The notes under the pieces: generated by a model
Seen by the model: only the letters and a program-made list of their open reading frames with translations
Told to the model about the DNA's origin: nothing
The model's database searches: none
Made by a program: the position numbers and the translations under genes
Assembly (NCBI RefSeq): GCF_000204055.1
Contig: NW_006768794.1
Coordinates: forward strand, 124,001-188,000
Length of the DNA: 64,000 nucleotides
From: Melampsora larici-populina 98AG31
Lineage: Eukaryota; Basidiomycota; Pucciniomycetes; Pucciniales; Melampsoraceae
Reading direction: 5' to 3'
Part shown: one piece after another, positions 52,600 to 64,000 of the stretch
Numbering within the stretch: the stretch's first letter is position 1
How the letters are laid out: each line of letters opens with the position of its first letter

Positions 52600-55593
52600 A
52601 TGGAAACTTTAAAATGCCCCGAACGAAAACTTTATCAAACTCGAGGCTTCTCATTTCGTACTGGGATTTTGATCACTTTGATCATCTTGGACCTATCAAC
52701 ATCACTTCTATGTGAACCAATGCCGCCCGGGGCCCCACTGCCAGGTCAACTACCACAACCTCCTAATCAAAAAAGACGTGAGCTTTTGGACACGAAAATC
52801 TTCAAGACGATTTTAAAGAGGTCTAACGTTGATTAGATTTCTTTGAAAAACAATCTCAGCACCCTTGGGTTTCACTTCATCTCAATATTGTCAATGGAAC
52901 GATTATGGATTGAAACCTCAAGTAGATGTGTTAGAAAGAACTGGGCTCAAAGACCTAGGCTTCAAAACCTTTGTCATAGCTTGTGAATGGAACAAGGGAA
53001 TGGATCCAGAAGGAAAACTAATCGTGAGTCTAGAGGAAAGCACATTCATCAATATATACTGATTTGTAATTGTCTCCGTTTTTTTCGTATACAAAATATA
53101 ATAGGTTGATGATAAACAATTTGAAGGTGGACTTACTGGCTTTGGTAGATTCTTACAAGATAAGCAAATGAAATTCGGTCTAAGGATAGATTCAGTGTAG
53201 GTAATCAACTTGATGATAAATAAAACAAATAGAGCTCAAATGTTGTATTGATATCAATTGTACTTCCGTGTGTTCATAAACTTGCGACTATCTAGGACTG
53301 CAGGATGCCCATGGCCACCTAAGAAGAAGAAAAAAGTTTTGGGAATTTTTCGTAGATCAGATGAAAACGAGAAATTAGGATTGAATAGTAAACAACTTCA
53401 AAAAAGGAAAGGAGATTATCCACCACTTGATCCAAGTAGAGTTGAGAATCAATTTCAACAAATCGCTTCCTGGGGTGTCACTCATCTTGAGTACAGACCG
53501 TAAGAACAGATCAAAAGTCATACCTAAATATCCATTAAAGTAGAACCATAATTCTGATCACTTTGGTCTTTTCTGTTAGTTGTCTCTTTGTCACAGCGGG
53601 GGCGATACAAAACCCAGATCTCTCAAAGGTCACGAATGTGAGCCTCAATTTTATCAAGAGAACTAATGAAGTCATCACTAAATTCTTTTACACCTATACC
53701 AAAAAAATAGGATCCATACATTCAAATGAAACAGTCGATTCAAAGATCTCAAAAAGACATCTTTCTTGCGTAAGTCATGATTTTTCGGCCCAAAAAGACA
53801 AAAACTCCTTCAAAATCTAATACTGACGATTCAAATGATCAAAAAACTCAATCTCAATGTTCTTCAGTACTGGTCAATGGGGTGTTACAGATGAAACAAG
53901 ATTAGAAACAGCAGATACTTGGAGAGTCAATAATCCAGCAAAAGAAGATTGGCAAAAAATGTAAGTTGAAAGAGAATTTCACATGATATCGACACAAAAA
54001 AGAAGTTCATTGACTTTAACTGATTTAATTTTGACCTTTTTTTATGATCTGCAATCCAGTCGACAAACTATCAATGCAATGGTAGCTTTATCACATAAAT
54101 CCGCTCCAGGTCATTTCAATGATTTAGATGCAATAGATTGGAATCATCGCGATCTAAGTCCGATGGAACAGGCTACACAAGTGATATTTTGGGCTGCCAC
54201 AAAGTAATTATGCCAATGTCCAAATTCTTTCAACATAGAAGTCTAATGCACATGTTCTTGTAATAAGATCTCCTTTATTACTTACTGGTGATTTGAATCA
54301 GGACAACCCATCAATCCTGGGTTTCTTGAAAAATAAAGCTCTCATAGATATCAATGTAAGTTTCCTCCAATCCTCCTTTCAAAACTCTCCATAGGAACAC
54401 ATAAATTTTTAGATTTTTGAATTTTAATCCTTCCTGATTTCATTTTTTGTGTAAATGTTTATTTAGCAAGATGCACTTGGAAAAAGTATCACTTTTAGAC
54501 GTCGTTATACCAATGACAACGATGTTTGGGCTGGAGAACTAAGTGACGGAAGCATGGTCGCAAGTAAGTTCCAAATTTCCATGAAGAATTCACAAAACCA
54601 AACCCAAAGGGGTGCTTACATGTATTTATACTTACATATATTTATGATATCAATTTAACCAAAACTTACCTTTGACTTCTTCCAATTCTTAAAATCTCCA
54701 TCAACAGTGTTGATCAACTGGAAAGATGAAGAAAGAGAATTAACATTATCTCTGGCTGATGTTGAGTTGACTTCAGCAAATGGGTTTGATGTGATTTCAG
54801 GAAAGGATTTAGGCCCATCCAACACAACGTAAGAGACCAGTTTGAAAACATTTCTTTGAATTTCAGCAAGAACTATGTAATACAAACATTTTTCGTTTTT
54901 TGTCAGTTTCTCATCACATGTTGGACGTCATGCAAGTCTCTTAATAAAATTATATAACCCAGTCAAAGCAAAACCAAGGGAATGGGTAAGTATTCCAGTA
55001 ACACAACAACCAACTTGTCGTCCATTAGGCAAAGCAGTCTTAAGACCAGTCACCGACAAATTGCAAGCCATGACATATTTAGAGCCAGATGGAGTAGGTG
55101 CAGTACAATTTGTGAACTTGGAAGGAGGTGATAAAGGTGGTAGACTTTTAGTTGCAATTGATTATATTAACTCTAAATTAGATGATTTCTCTCCAAGTTG
55201 GTGTCCAAATTGTCTGATTGCTAAAATCAAAGTCAATGATGCTCCTGAAGTTGAAATTGAATTTCCTATCACTGGATTGGTTAGTAATTCTTGACTCTGT
55301 ATGAATGAAATCTTTTGAACAAGTTAAGCTAATTTCTCTATTTTATCTCTAGACAAACAATATACCCATGTCATATTTAGTAGAGTTAGATGGTTTTAAA
55401 GTAAGTTTCTCCTTCAAATCTTTCTCTCAAAACAGACACATCTAAATTCTCAAAATCTGACATAATTTCTCTTTTTTCATTTAAGCCTGGAAGTGATAAT
55501 ACACTTACATACACAGGTGCACACAAGCAGGCTGCTCCTGATATAACTCAAGTATCTTTTTTCTCAGCTTCTGCCCCATCTGGGTATCAGTAG
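52600..55593 (+). CDS. GH27 alpha-galactosidase-like secreted protein, probably without catalytic nucleophile
   Basis: About 12 exons from ATG 52600 to TAG 55591-55593. A short basic start precedes a hydrophobic segment (GILITLIILDLSTSLL), a signal peptide or anchor. Exon 1 ends within KR and joins PPLGFTSSQYCQWNDYG, the (beta/alpha)8 start of GH27. Further matches are GLKDLGFKTFVIACEW, GRFLQDKQMKFGLRIDS, WGVTHLEYRPC, GHFNDLDAIDWNHRDLSPME and FWAATKSPLLLTGDL, then the C-terminal beta domain. In active enzymes the nucleophile sits in YLKYDNC; here the aspartate position reads Arg (HLEYRPC). The acid/base Asp in GHFNDLDA appears kept. The usual NLDDCW is also replaced (VIACEW). It may be a sugar-binding or otherwise repurposed member. 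Internal borders are approximate. Confidence 0.75.
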
Positions 55594-57060
55594 TTTGATT
55601 GTATATAGTTTGATGTTTCTCTGCTTATCTTAACCATCTTTCAAGAGCATATACTTTATGACCTGGACATTCATTTTTTTGTTTTGTTTCAATCTTTAAA
55701 TTTGATTTCCCTACAAATTTATGTTTATTTATTTACAGATAAAAACAAGAAAAATTACATGTCTTCAGCTTCTTAGACAAATATTAATCAGTTTGAGAGT
55801 GGATTGCCTAAGAATCTTACTGATGCCACTCATTCATAAGGTATGCCATAGCAGGTGTATTCCAGTCTGAAACAATGGAGAGATTTATCCAAAAGGACTG
55901 GATGTCTGTTTGGAAGTCTTGCTATATGCCTATCTAGCAGATGAGTTAATTGAGTTTCCATGATTTGAGTTTTGATTGTGTCTTGAAGCATATTAAGATT
56001 CACGGAATGATGTTGTGTGAGAGGATCTGCCTGGCCTATTCTATGATGATTGGTGGCTGTTCCTTGGACAGCTTGGAAGTGACCACACTGGTGTAAGCCA
56101 ACCATCTCTTTTACCACCATAAACATATCAGTTACCCCACTGTGGACTGCACCATGAATACAGATGCCATCTGATAAGATATGAGCTCACATGCTCTCAT
56201 GTCTGCTTGTCATACAGAGTTGATGAAACATGCCTGATCCTGGCCAGCTTAGCATGTTGATCCAGAGTTCTATGTAATCACAGAAGAAGGTTGAATCAAG
56301 GGATCATGTTGAATTCAAGGGAAGAATGAGTCATCACTGGAGAACGGGTTTTGAACTTCACTGAGATAATTCATGTGTCACAGAATCCTTACTACATTGT
56401 TGCTTGAAGAAAACAGATTGAGTGTTTCTCAATTGAAGTGGAAAAAACATTATCAAGAAAATACTTCATGTTGACATTGGTCATGCAGTGATGGATTGAG
56501 ATTTAAAGGTTGGAGTAAGCATGAACAATGGGGTTCTTAAGTTTTATGATTGATCACAAATCCTGGGGATCTTCAAGCACTCAATTATAAAGAATTAATC
56601 AAATTGCACAAGGGCTAAGCTTAACCAAGCCCCTCTTCTAATGTGGGCATGTCCATTCTTGAAGAGGTGCTTAGGGCCAATACCTCAACCTGGCCTGAGA
56701 CCAGCAGGATTTTCAAGCACTTCTGCTTGAAATCCCTTTGAGAGCTCTGAATATCATGAAACCTTGCAATAAATTTTGCAGAGCTTTTTCAAGCTCTTTT
56801 GATTCTCCTCATACTATTTATAGCCTCTCACCACTTCTAGATCATGAGGAAATTTTATTTTATTGAATTATCATCACAATAGTTAACATCCACTCAAGGC
56901 CGTAGCAACTATTCCGCATTGGTCATAGTATCCAACGTCTCCTTATTTCTCTCTTTACCATTCTCATATGTTTTATCTTTGTCCCAAAGCGGCGCATGAG
57001 AAGCGCAAACCTGATGAAAGATTGTTAACCTATGTATCGCGAAGTTATCACTATATAAAG
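55594..57060. other. No supported gene; LTR-like right part
   Basis: 55594-56880 shows nothing recognisable. From about 56880 the sequence (GTTAACATCCACTC, and a TATATAAAG box at about 57053) resembles the U3 part of an LTR leading into the direct repeat at 57093. Confidence 0.35.
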
Positions 57061-57092
57061 ACCAATTGTTTGCGTGTTATTGTATTTTCTTC

Positions 57093-57413
57093 ACTCAAAC
57101 ATTATTGTGTCTCTACGTTGCTACCTTCCGACAGGTGCATACCTTTCATTTCCATCACTCTTAGTGATATCTAGCCATAGCGCTTTCCCTAAATCACTAA
57201 TACGTGATTCCTTATCAGGTTCGCTAGTAGCTCTTTCTCTGTTTCTTTTCTTTCTCAACTTATGCTTGCTGCTTAATAGTAATTAATACTCAAACATTAT
57301 TGTGTCTCTACGTTGCTACCTTCCGACAGGTGCATACCTTTCATTTCCATCACTCTTAGTGATATCTAGCCATAGCGCTTTCCCTAAATCACTAATACGT
57401 GATTCCTTATCAG
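57093..57413 (+). repeat. Exact 126-bp direct repeat (57093-57218 and 57288-57413)
   Basis: ACTCAAACATTATTGTGTCT begins both copies and GATTCCTTATCAG ends both; no difference was seen across 126 bases. The spacer is 69 bases and the period 195. A TATATAAAG box stands about 35 bases before the first copy, so the pair could be duplicated R/U5 sequence of an LTR. The frames through the repeat are not supported as genes. Confidence 0.88.
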
Positions 57414-58363
57414 TCACGATCTCATTCCTATCTCATTATATTTCAGTATCAAGTGATTTTGACAGGTTCAACGCGCATGTAGGCCCGTATTCTGAGTATA
57501 ACCCAGATTTACAAGAACTCAACAGCTTAAAGTCATCACTTTACTCAAGTAAAGTGGTGCTAAAAGTGGCACAATTTGTGAGTCTGCACAATGTTACAGC
57601 CCTCCAAAAAGGACTTCAAGCAAAATTGCTGAACATCCTGCTGGTCTCAGGTCAAAGTCGGGGTATAAGCCCTAAGCCCCTGTTCGAGAGCGGACGTGGC
57701 AGCTTCAAAAGGGGGGCTCAGTCAAGCTTACATGAGGCCTCATGAGGGAATTCTTATGTGGAAATATCCCTGGGACTCAAAATCGATGTTGCACAATCAT
57801 ATCATTGTCGCATCCAAGTATATACAAACATTCCAGAGAATCGGGAGCTTCTTGGAATCCGAGAGCCCACACTATGAGTCAAGAGGATTGCACAGTACCA
57901 GACACTGGACAATACCGCAATGAGCAGTTTTTGTCAGTCGACAAAGCACAGATTTCACAACCCCAATTTTGAAGTTGTCCCTCCGACACCCAGGGATTGC
58001 CCACACTGAATGAAACATAATTTTTTGTCTCAATCTTCAACAATTGAAATTTGAGGACAATCATCCAGAATCGATATTTTTCCCTCGATGCCTTTCTGGG
58101 GTTTGCCTACGTGCGACGATCTTTTCTTCGTGTTGGTGAGGCAAATGCTTTGGTTTTCAGGAAAAGACATTCAATGAGTTTAAAGCCAAAAAATTAAAAT
58201 TGCAATCGATTCATAAGCTAAGATTATACAAAACCTCGCACCCAAACCATTCCTCTCGATTCTATACAAGATCCAAACCAACCCCTAACCATACAATTGA
58301 CCCAAACCCGAGCGATCTAAACAGCAATTGTAAAAAAAAGATACCAATCTTTCCAATCAAATC
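57414..58363. other. Possible retroelement remnant, no supported gene
   Basis: A frame of 147 codons covers 57302-57745, but it starts inside the direct repeat and resembles nothing known. A hairpin CACTTTACTCAAGTAAAGTG lies at about 57537. Confidence 0.35.
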
Positions 58364-59180
58364 TTAATCCCATTTAATCTTGCCTTGATTCCATCTATCA
58401 ACAATGATTGATCTTTTATAAAACTTGATCCTTTCTTCTTTAAACTCTTTAACAAACACATCTTCTTCAATTAAACCTTCTTCAACGAATTCACTTGATA
58501 AGTTTTCAGTTAATTGATTAGATTCATGTAAAGCTGTTAATAATCTTGATCGATTTGATTGTTCTCCAAATGGCTAAGCAGAAGAAAAAATCGAATGTGT
58601 GAGTTGTTTATTAAATTGAAAACGCGATTTCGGAATCAAAATTGCTCACTAGGTACAGTTCATTTTGTTCTTTTGTTAATTCTTGGAATTGTTTCATAAG
58701 TGAATGGGTATGATCGAAAGCAAGACTAGTCTCATCCCTAACTTTGGTCAATTGATCTTTCAAAGAAAGGTTCTTCTCTACAACATCATATTCAATTAGA
58801 CTAATATAAACTTGAATGAATTCTACAATAAGTTTGTTTTTTCTTTGGAAATGAAAGATTTCACTCAACTTGCAATCACTTCATTAGCTGCAATCAATCC
58901 AGATTGATTTTCAAATAAACTTTTCACTTCATTTAATAAAATAAATCTTGAATTAAAATATTCTTCATCTTTTAATAAATCTTGTAAATCTTCTTTACTA
59001 TCATTCATTTCAAAAATCCCCCAAGAAATTCGTTTATTATCTCTTTCATTCATTTGATTTTCACTTTTAATTCGAATCACAAATATCTTCAGCTTACCTG
59101 AGTTTACTTATTTCAGGAAAATCTTCACTTAATTGATCATTGATTACATTCGTGTTCATTATTTGATTATTATCGTTCAT
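58364..59180 (-). CDS. VPS37: Vps37, ESCRT-I subunit (Mod_r domain)
   Basis: ATG at 59180 opens MNDNNQIMNTNVINDQLSED. The first intron joins KL to SKEDLQDLLKDEEYFNSRF. Later exons give LLNEVKSLFENQSGLIAANE, NLSLKDQLTKVRDETSLAFD, LMKQFQELTKEQNELY and finally LLTALHESNQLTENLSSEF, EEDVFVKEFKEERIKFYKR and IKWD, with TAA at 58364-58366. LQ.LL.D...F...L..V..L......L...N..LA..NL.L.P.L...R is the signature of the Mod_r domain of Vps37, a coiled-coil subunit of ESCRT-I that sorts ubiquitinated cargo into multivesicular endosomes. The length is modest but usual for fungi. It looks complete; intron borders are approximate. Confidence 0.8.
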
Positions 59181-59859
59181 CTTATCCTTAGAACCTCGTG
59201 ATATTGGAAAAATCGATTGTATTTGCAATCCGATGAGATTGATATGAGTTCTTTTTCTTTTTCTTTCGTTTCTGTGTGTCTGTTTGAAGTCGTAAGATCG
59301 GATAAGGTGATGTTGAAACTTGAGAGTGGCTCATGAGCTGAGTTTGTGATCTACATATAAAGTTTACAGCTACATGCATATGTGTCGAGAGCTGACCCCG
59401 GTATGGCCCCGGTCCCAAAGACTGCATAAAAGGTAAAAGATTCAACAGGTTTCACTGTGAGATTCTCAATTCTTTGCATACCAAATAGGAAGGTCATCAG
59501 TTCACTCTCACTATTCTATTGTGCATATCTATCTTTCTTAAATATCAGTAAGAAAGATACATAACTGATCATTTACTCCAAGTTCCAGAGCTTGGGTCAA
59601 CGTAGGAATAAGGTGAGTTTTCAAATCTGATGCCCATTTGTCTTTTAGTTTACAACCCACTTTCAACTAGTTTATTACTGAAATCTTTCAAAAGAAAAAA
59701 CATTCACAATTTTCACAATGTACTCCAAAAGAAAAGAAAAACGACAATCCAGATTATATATGAAGTAAAATAACGAAAAAAAACTTAAAACTACAAACCA
59801 GGCCAAAGAAAAAAACCAAAAAAAAAACACTTCTTTAACTTATTTCTTTTGATTCAAAT
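59181..59859. other. Spacer between VPS37 start and SMC4 end
   Basis: Contains a small inverted pair (AAGAAAGATAC and ATATCTATCTTTCTT) near 59525-59560. No gene is supported. Confidence 0.5.
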
Positions 59860-62800
59860 TACACAGACTGTTCAACCAAGTTTGATTTCTCTTCAATCAA
59901 AAGTTCAGAATTATCAACCGCAATACTTTTAGTACAATTCTTAGTTTTATCTAAACCCCCCCCCCCCCCCCGACGAAAAGAAAATATCAAAAGAAATGAA
60001 ACCAAAGATTAATCCAAAATTCAACAAATCAAGTTAAAAAGTCAAGAAATCCACTTACAAATTCCTACTAATCTTCTAGATAATTCAAACATATTATTCC
60101 TTAAAGAAATTATAATGAATTGAGCATTTTTCGTCTAAAAATCATTGATTTAAATCAATTCAATTAACGTTCATATTCACAAATCCTCGCAAGTTGGATA
60201 GCTCGTAGTTGGAAAAAAAATCACTAACTCGATCTTTAATATAATTTCCAATAATCGATACATTCCTAAAATCCAAAGCCTGTAGAAAACACCCAAGTTA
60301 TGAATTAAAATCTTGATAATCCAAAATGAATAAAAAAGGAAAAAAACTTACTGCATCAATTTCATCCATAAAATATAAAGGAGTAGGTTTGAAAGCATGC
60401 AGAGCAAACACAAGTGCTAAAGAACTCAAAGTCTAATAAAAAAAACAAAAAAAGAACCATCAATTAATCGTTTCAATCATTTTTATTATAAATCTTTCAA
60501 TTTTCGGTTTTACCTTTTCTCCACCACTTAAATTTGAGATATTCTTCCATGATTTCTTAGGTGGCATCACACTAAAAATGATACCTTCACTAAACGGATC
60601 CAAACTATCGACTAATTCTAATTCAGCATTCCCACCTAAAGTAATCATCTAACCAAAAAAACCAAAAAAAGAAATCAGAAATCAGAACTTTCTCTCTCTC
60701 TCAAACCAAAAAAAAAACTCAAAGCAATTTTTTTTATCAAAGAACTTTCTCTAACCTGATACATTTCTTTTAATTTCCCACTAATAATTTGAAATCCCCA
60801 CATAAATTCTTCTAATCTTTGTGAATTTAAATCATCTAAAAGTTGTTTACATTCATCTCTTTGATTGGTTGTGATTTCTAAATCATTAGCTCTAGCCATA
60901 AATTCCGCTTCTCTTTTAGCATATTCTTCCAGGACTCCTAAATCTGCTGGTGCTCTTTCTTGATCCTCTGTTCAACCAAATCACAAAGAAAACAAGTTAA
61001 TTCAAGTCATTCCAATTCAGAGGTTTATGACTGATGACGTACCTTCTAGTTTTGCCACTTCTGCTTTGGTCATTTCTGCATCGAATTTCTCAAATTCACT
61101 TTCATCATAAACTTTTAATACCTCATCGTCTTCTTTTCCTTCCTTTTCATCATCATCATCATCACTTTCCAAAAAATAAATATGTCAACTCAATTCAGTT
61201 TTTCATTTTCAAAATCAGATCTTGAATTAGAACTCACTAATGATCAATTGCAATCAATTTCAAGCTGGCTTGTTTCTTACGCCAATGTTCCAAGGTATGT
61301 TTCTCTTTAGCTAATTGAATCTCAGCTTTCTCCTTCAATTGTTTCAATTCAGTCTAAAGAGAAAAAATGGTCAATTCAATTCAAAATTAACAATCAAGTT
61401 CAAAAGAATCAGTTCTAGTGAAACCGAATGACTCACTTGTTGTTTTTCAAACGCATTCATAAACTTTAATTTCTCATTCCTTTTCTTTTGGATCCCAACC
61501 AATCTATCTTTCTGTTCTTCTAATGAAATCCTAGCCTGATCGACTGTATCTCTCATAGCCTCAGTTTCAGTAACCATCACCGAATTCTTTCCCTCAAGTT
61601 CTTCTAATCCAATCTCAATCAAATTCAATTCTTCGGAATTCTTTTCCAAACTTTTCGTATACTTTTCAAAATCTCGTTTCGATTTATTAATCGTCACTTC
61701 TGATTTCGTTAATCGATTAGACGTATGTTCGATGATCTCTTTTAAATCTTTGACTTTAGATTGTTGGGTTCTTAGTTTCACTCCTCCTACTTGTAAAATC
61801 TTTTCTTGTAATTCTTTGATCTCTTCTTCAATCGATTTGGTTTTGGTTTTCAATGAATCCATCTCTTTTTGATTCTTTTCAATAATCTTTTCTAAACTTT
61901 TGATCTCTTTTTCATCTTTTGCTTCTAAATTATCTTGTGACCTAAAATGTTCAAAAAACAAAAATCTCTCTTTCAGTACAAAATTAATCATTCTCTTTTG
62001 AATTCAATTGTATAACTATAAACCTTACCTAATATCTTCAATAGTTCGTCTAGCCTCTTCAAGTCGTTTGATCCCTCCACCCAAATCCATCTCTAACTTT
62101 GTAATCTTCATCTCCACATGTGGTAAGATCCCTTGTAGCCTATTCAATTCATCTTCAATCGAACTTTTAGAAGTTTGAAAATTATTTAATTTCTCTTCAG
62201 CTTTCCTTACATCCTTTTCAAACTTAGCTATTCTTTCTTCACTATATTCTTCATCTTCACCACCACCTATGATTGAAGATCCCATCAATCCTTTCGAAAC
62301 TCGGCTTCCTCCTCCCGACATCGTTCCTGAACTATCAATCAATTTACCATCAAGTGTGACGACTCTCCATCGTTTTTTACCTCCAAATGCGATCCGATTA
62401 GCTTGTGTAAGATCATTAGCTACTAACGTATCCCGTAAGACATGATAGAATGCTACCCGAAAACTTTCATCCTTGGGTGTCACTAAATCAATTAACCTAG
62501 GTGCTCCTTCAGGCGTTTCAATCGGTTTAGAATCAGATGCAGAAAGAGCATTCAAACAAAGGATCACAGCTCTACCCGCATTGGTTTGTTTAAGATGAGC
62601 TAAACAACTTTGACCGGTTTCCACTGAATCACATACCAAGTTATCTAATTGAGGACAAGCGGTTGAGATGGCTATATCATACTTTTCATCTATCCTACCT
62701 AGATCTCCTAATCGTCCATGAAAGCCTCTTAATCTACCTTGTTGTTTTAATTTACTTAAACTGTTTAAAACTTGACTCTTGGATGAGTTTATTGATCTAG

Positions 62801-64000
62801 CCGTTTTGGCTTCATCTGCTTTTTGTCGCGCTGAGTTGAAATGATTTCGTAGTTTGGTATCTTCACTTTCAACTTTCTATTCAATTGATTCATTTAGAAA
62901 AAAATGTCTTGACTTCATTAATGGAATTGCACTGATGAAATTCGTCTTCTTATAAGAAAACTCAACTTTAAGTTCTTCCTGAGCATCACGAATCCCTTGT
63001 AAATACTCCTTCTGTTCTTGTTTCAAAACCTTTAATTCATCAGTCTAAAACCCCCACCCCCAATGAAAAAAGAAATCATCAATCGGCCATAAATTCCTCA
63101 AACAAAAAACAAACTTGAAGAATCAAACCTTAGTTTTACTCTCAGTTTCAATCTTTTTGATCGTCTCTTGAGCAGCTTCGAGTGAAGCTTTCACATCTTC
63201 CGTTTTCTTCAAAATCAAATTCCTTTCACTCGTAGCCAAATCAAGTGCAGCTTTCTTAGTCGTCACTTGTGCTGCCCATGGTGCAAGTTCGGCTTGTTTA
63301 ACTTCGATTTGATCAGCAAAGACTTGAGTTTTATCTTTTGAAAAAAATAGAATTCATTTCCATTCATCAGTCATTCATCTTGAAAAATCAATTGGAGTTT
63401 TGAAATTGTGAATTAAATCATTTACCTTTTAACGAATCTCGAATATGATCAAGTTCAGCTTCTTCTTTCTCAATCAAAGCTTCCTTTGCCTCTAATTCAG
63501 CGCGTAACTTTTCGACTTCTGATTCACTGTCTCGACTAGTCGCAATTGCAGCTTTCAATGCATGTTCGTCCTGTAGTTCAAAGTTTACAATAAGTGATTA
63601 TGAATAAATTCTAAAAACTCAATTGATCACCACTCACCTCAGTGATAGTTTTCTTCAACTTCTTTTGTTTTCCACGAGCATGTTTCATCTTCTCACCCAA
63701 TGAAACCATTTCTCTTTCTTTCCTTTCAAGTTCTTTAACCATTCCAGTCGTCTCACTTTCCACTTCTTTATACTTCCCTTCTTCTTCTTCTAACGATTTC
63801 TCAAGTCTTTGGTTTTCCAAAATATCCACTTCATTCTTCTTAACATTCTCTTCAATCTCTTTTAAATGTTCTTCAACTGATCCTTCAATCGTTCCTACAT
63901 TCTCTTTTGCACAATACACATAATATTGCCATAGTTCGTTTTGTCTTTGGATAAGTAAATTCGTTCTAGCTAAATAATCATCGGCTAATTTCTTTCTCGC
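59860..64000 (-). CDS. SMC4: Smc4, condensin core ATPase (3' part; 5' end outside window)
   Basis: Minus strand, many exons; the gene enters at 64000 in the first coiled coil and stops with TAA at 59860-59862. Order from the right: long coiled coil (63919-62880), hinge domain (LRGFHGRLGDLGRIDEKYD, VCDSVETGQSC, GGKKRWRVVTLDGKLIDSSG; 62300-62740), return coiled coil (62270-60700), then the C-terminal head with the ABC signature NISNLSGGEK (about 60535), LALVFALHAFKPTPLYFMDE (Walker B, about 60370-60430) and IDAALDFRNVSIIGNYI. The last exons read QFIIISLRNNMFELSRRL and then YKTKNCTKS, the usual Smc4 ending that separates it from Smc2 and Smc3. It compacts chromosomes as part of condensin. No in-frame break was noticed. 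The N-terminal ATPase half lies beyond the window. Confidence 0.9.
59956..59971. repeat. C16 homopolymer inside the last SMC4 intron
   Basis: Sixteen C bases on the plus strand. On the SMC4 strand this is a G16 run ending only a few bases before the acceptor TTTAG that starts the last exon. Confidence 0.95.

Noticed and set aside
57302..57745. 147-codon frame crossing the direct repeat
   Set aside because: It starts within the repeat and resembles no protein; more likely LTR-type non-coding sequence.
1..64000. CRISPR arrays, bacterial operons, rRNA or tRNA genes
   Set aside because: Spliced eukaryotic genes throughout, no regularly spaced repeat array, and no tRNA-like B-box or rRNA sequence was recognised by eye; a tRNAscan-SE or Infernal run could still find a missed small RNA.

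Overview
The window looks like genomic DNA of a basidiomycete rust fungus (order Pucciniales, possibly a Melampsora-like species). The reasons are A+T-rich DNA, genes split by many short GT-AG introns, a very high load of nested transposable elements, small secreted cysteine-containing protein families and a divergent GH27-like gene between transposons. The species itself is inferred, not read. Host housekeeping genes recognised are SEY1 (ER fusion GTPase), an RNF10/Mag2-type RING E3 ligase, VPS37 (ESCRT-I) and most of SMC4 (condensin, running off the right end). A decayed pyruvate carboxylase fragment lies at the left end.

Layout. 1-964: truncated pyruvate carboxylase pseudogene. 1.3-1.6 kb: short palindromic repeats. 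2761-9120: a small element with 126-bp terminal inverted repeats (TIRs), interrupted by a complete-looking Tad/I-type LINE (3015-8922, minus strand) with its poly-A tail and a 12-14 bp target-site duplication. 9.5-10.5 kb: a stand-alone Copia-type gag gene. 12.4-13.8 kb: an F-box-like/LRR gene. 14.3-18.7 kb: a cluster of MITEs, nested palindromes and segmental direct repeats. 21.7-25.1 kb: SEY1. 26094-30789: a PIF/Harbinger element with both expected genes, a DDE transposase killed by point mutations and a SANT-like partner gene. 31.5-34.1 kb: a cytochrome P450. 35.1-37.3 kb: the RNF10-like gene. 38.1-41 kb: two tandem paralogous secreted proteins, with a third diverged relative at 50.2-50.9 kb. 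43504-49980: a 6.5-kb Mutator-like (MULE) element with about 300-bp TIRs and a 9-bp target-site duplication. 52.6-55.6 kb: a GH27 alpha-galactosidase-like gene that seems to lack its catalytic nucleophile. 58.4-59.2 kb: VPS37. 59.9-64.0 kb: SMC4.

The most unusual object is the MULE at 43.5-50 kb. Its single multi-exon gene joins a GCM1/WRKY-like zinc DNA-binding region, a MULE-type transposase core and an AT-hook-like linker to a C-terminal region that reads like a ubiquitin-specific-protease (C19) fold, with a Cys box, a zinc-binding cysteine cluster and a His/Asp box. An 816-bp fold-back MITE with a TAA target duplication has inserted exactly inside a codon-continuous exon of this gene and interrupts it. 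A 162-bp MITE at 15259-15420 shares TIR sequence and the same AAT target duplication with the full Harbinger element 11 kb away, so it may be mobilised by that family.

Exon borders were placed by eye from GT-AG signals and reading frame. Family assignments are by motif recognition only; no database search was possible.
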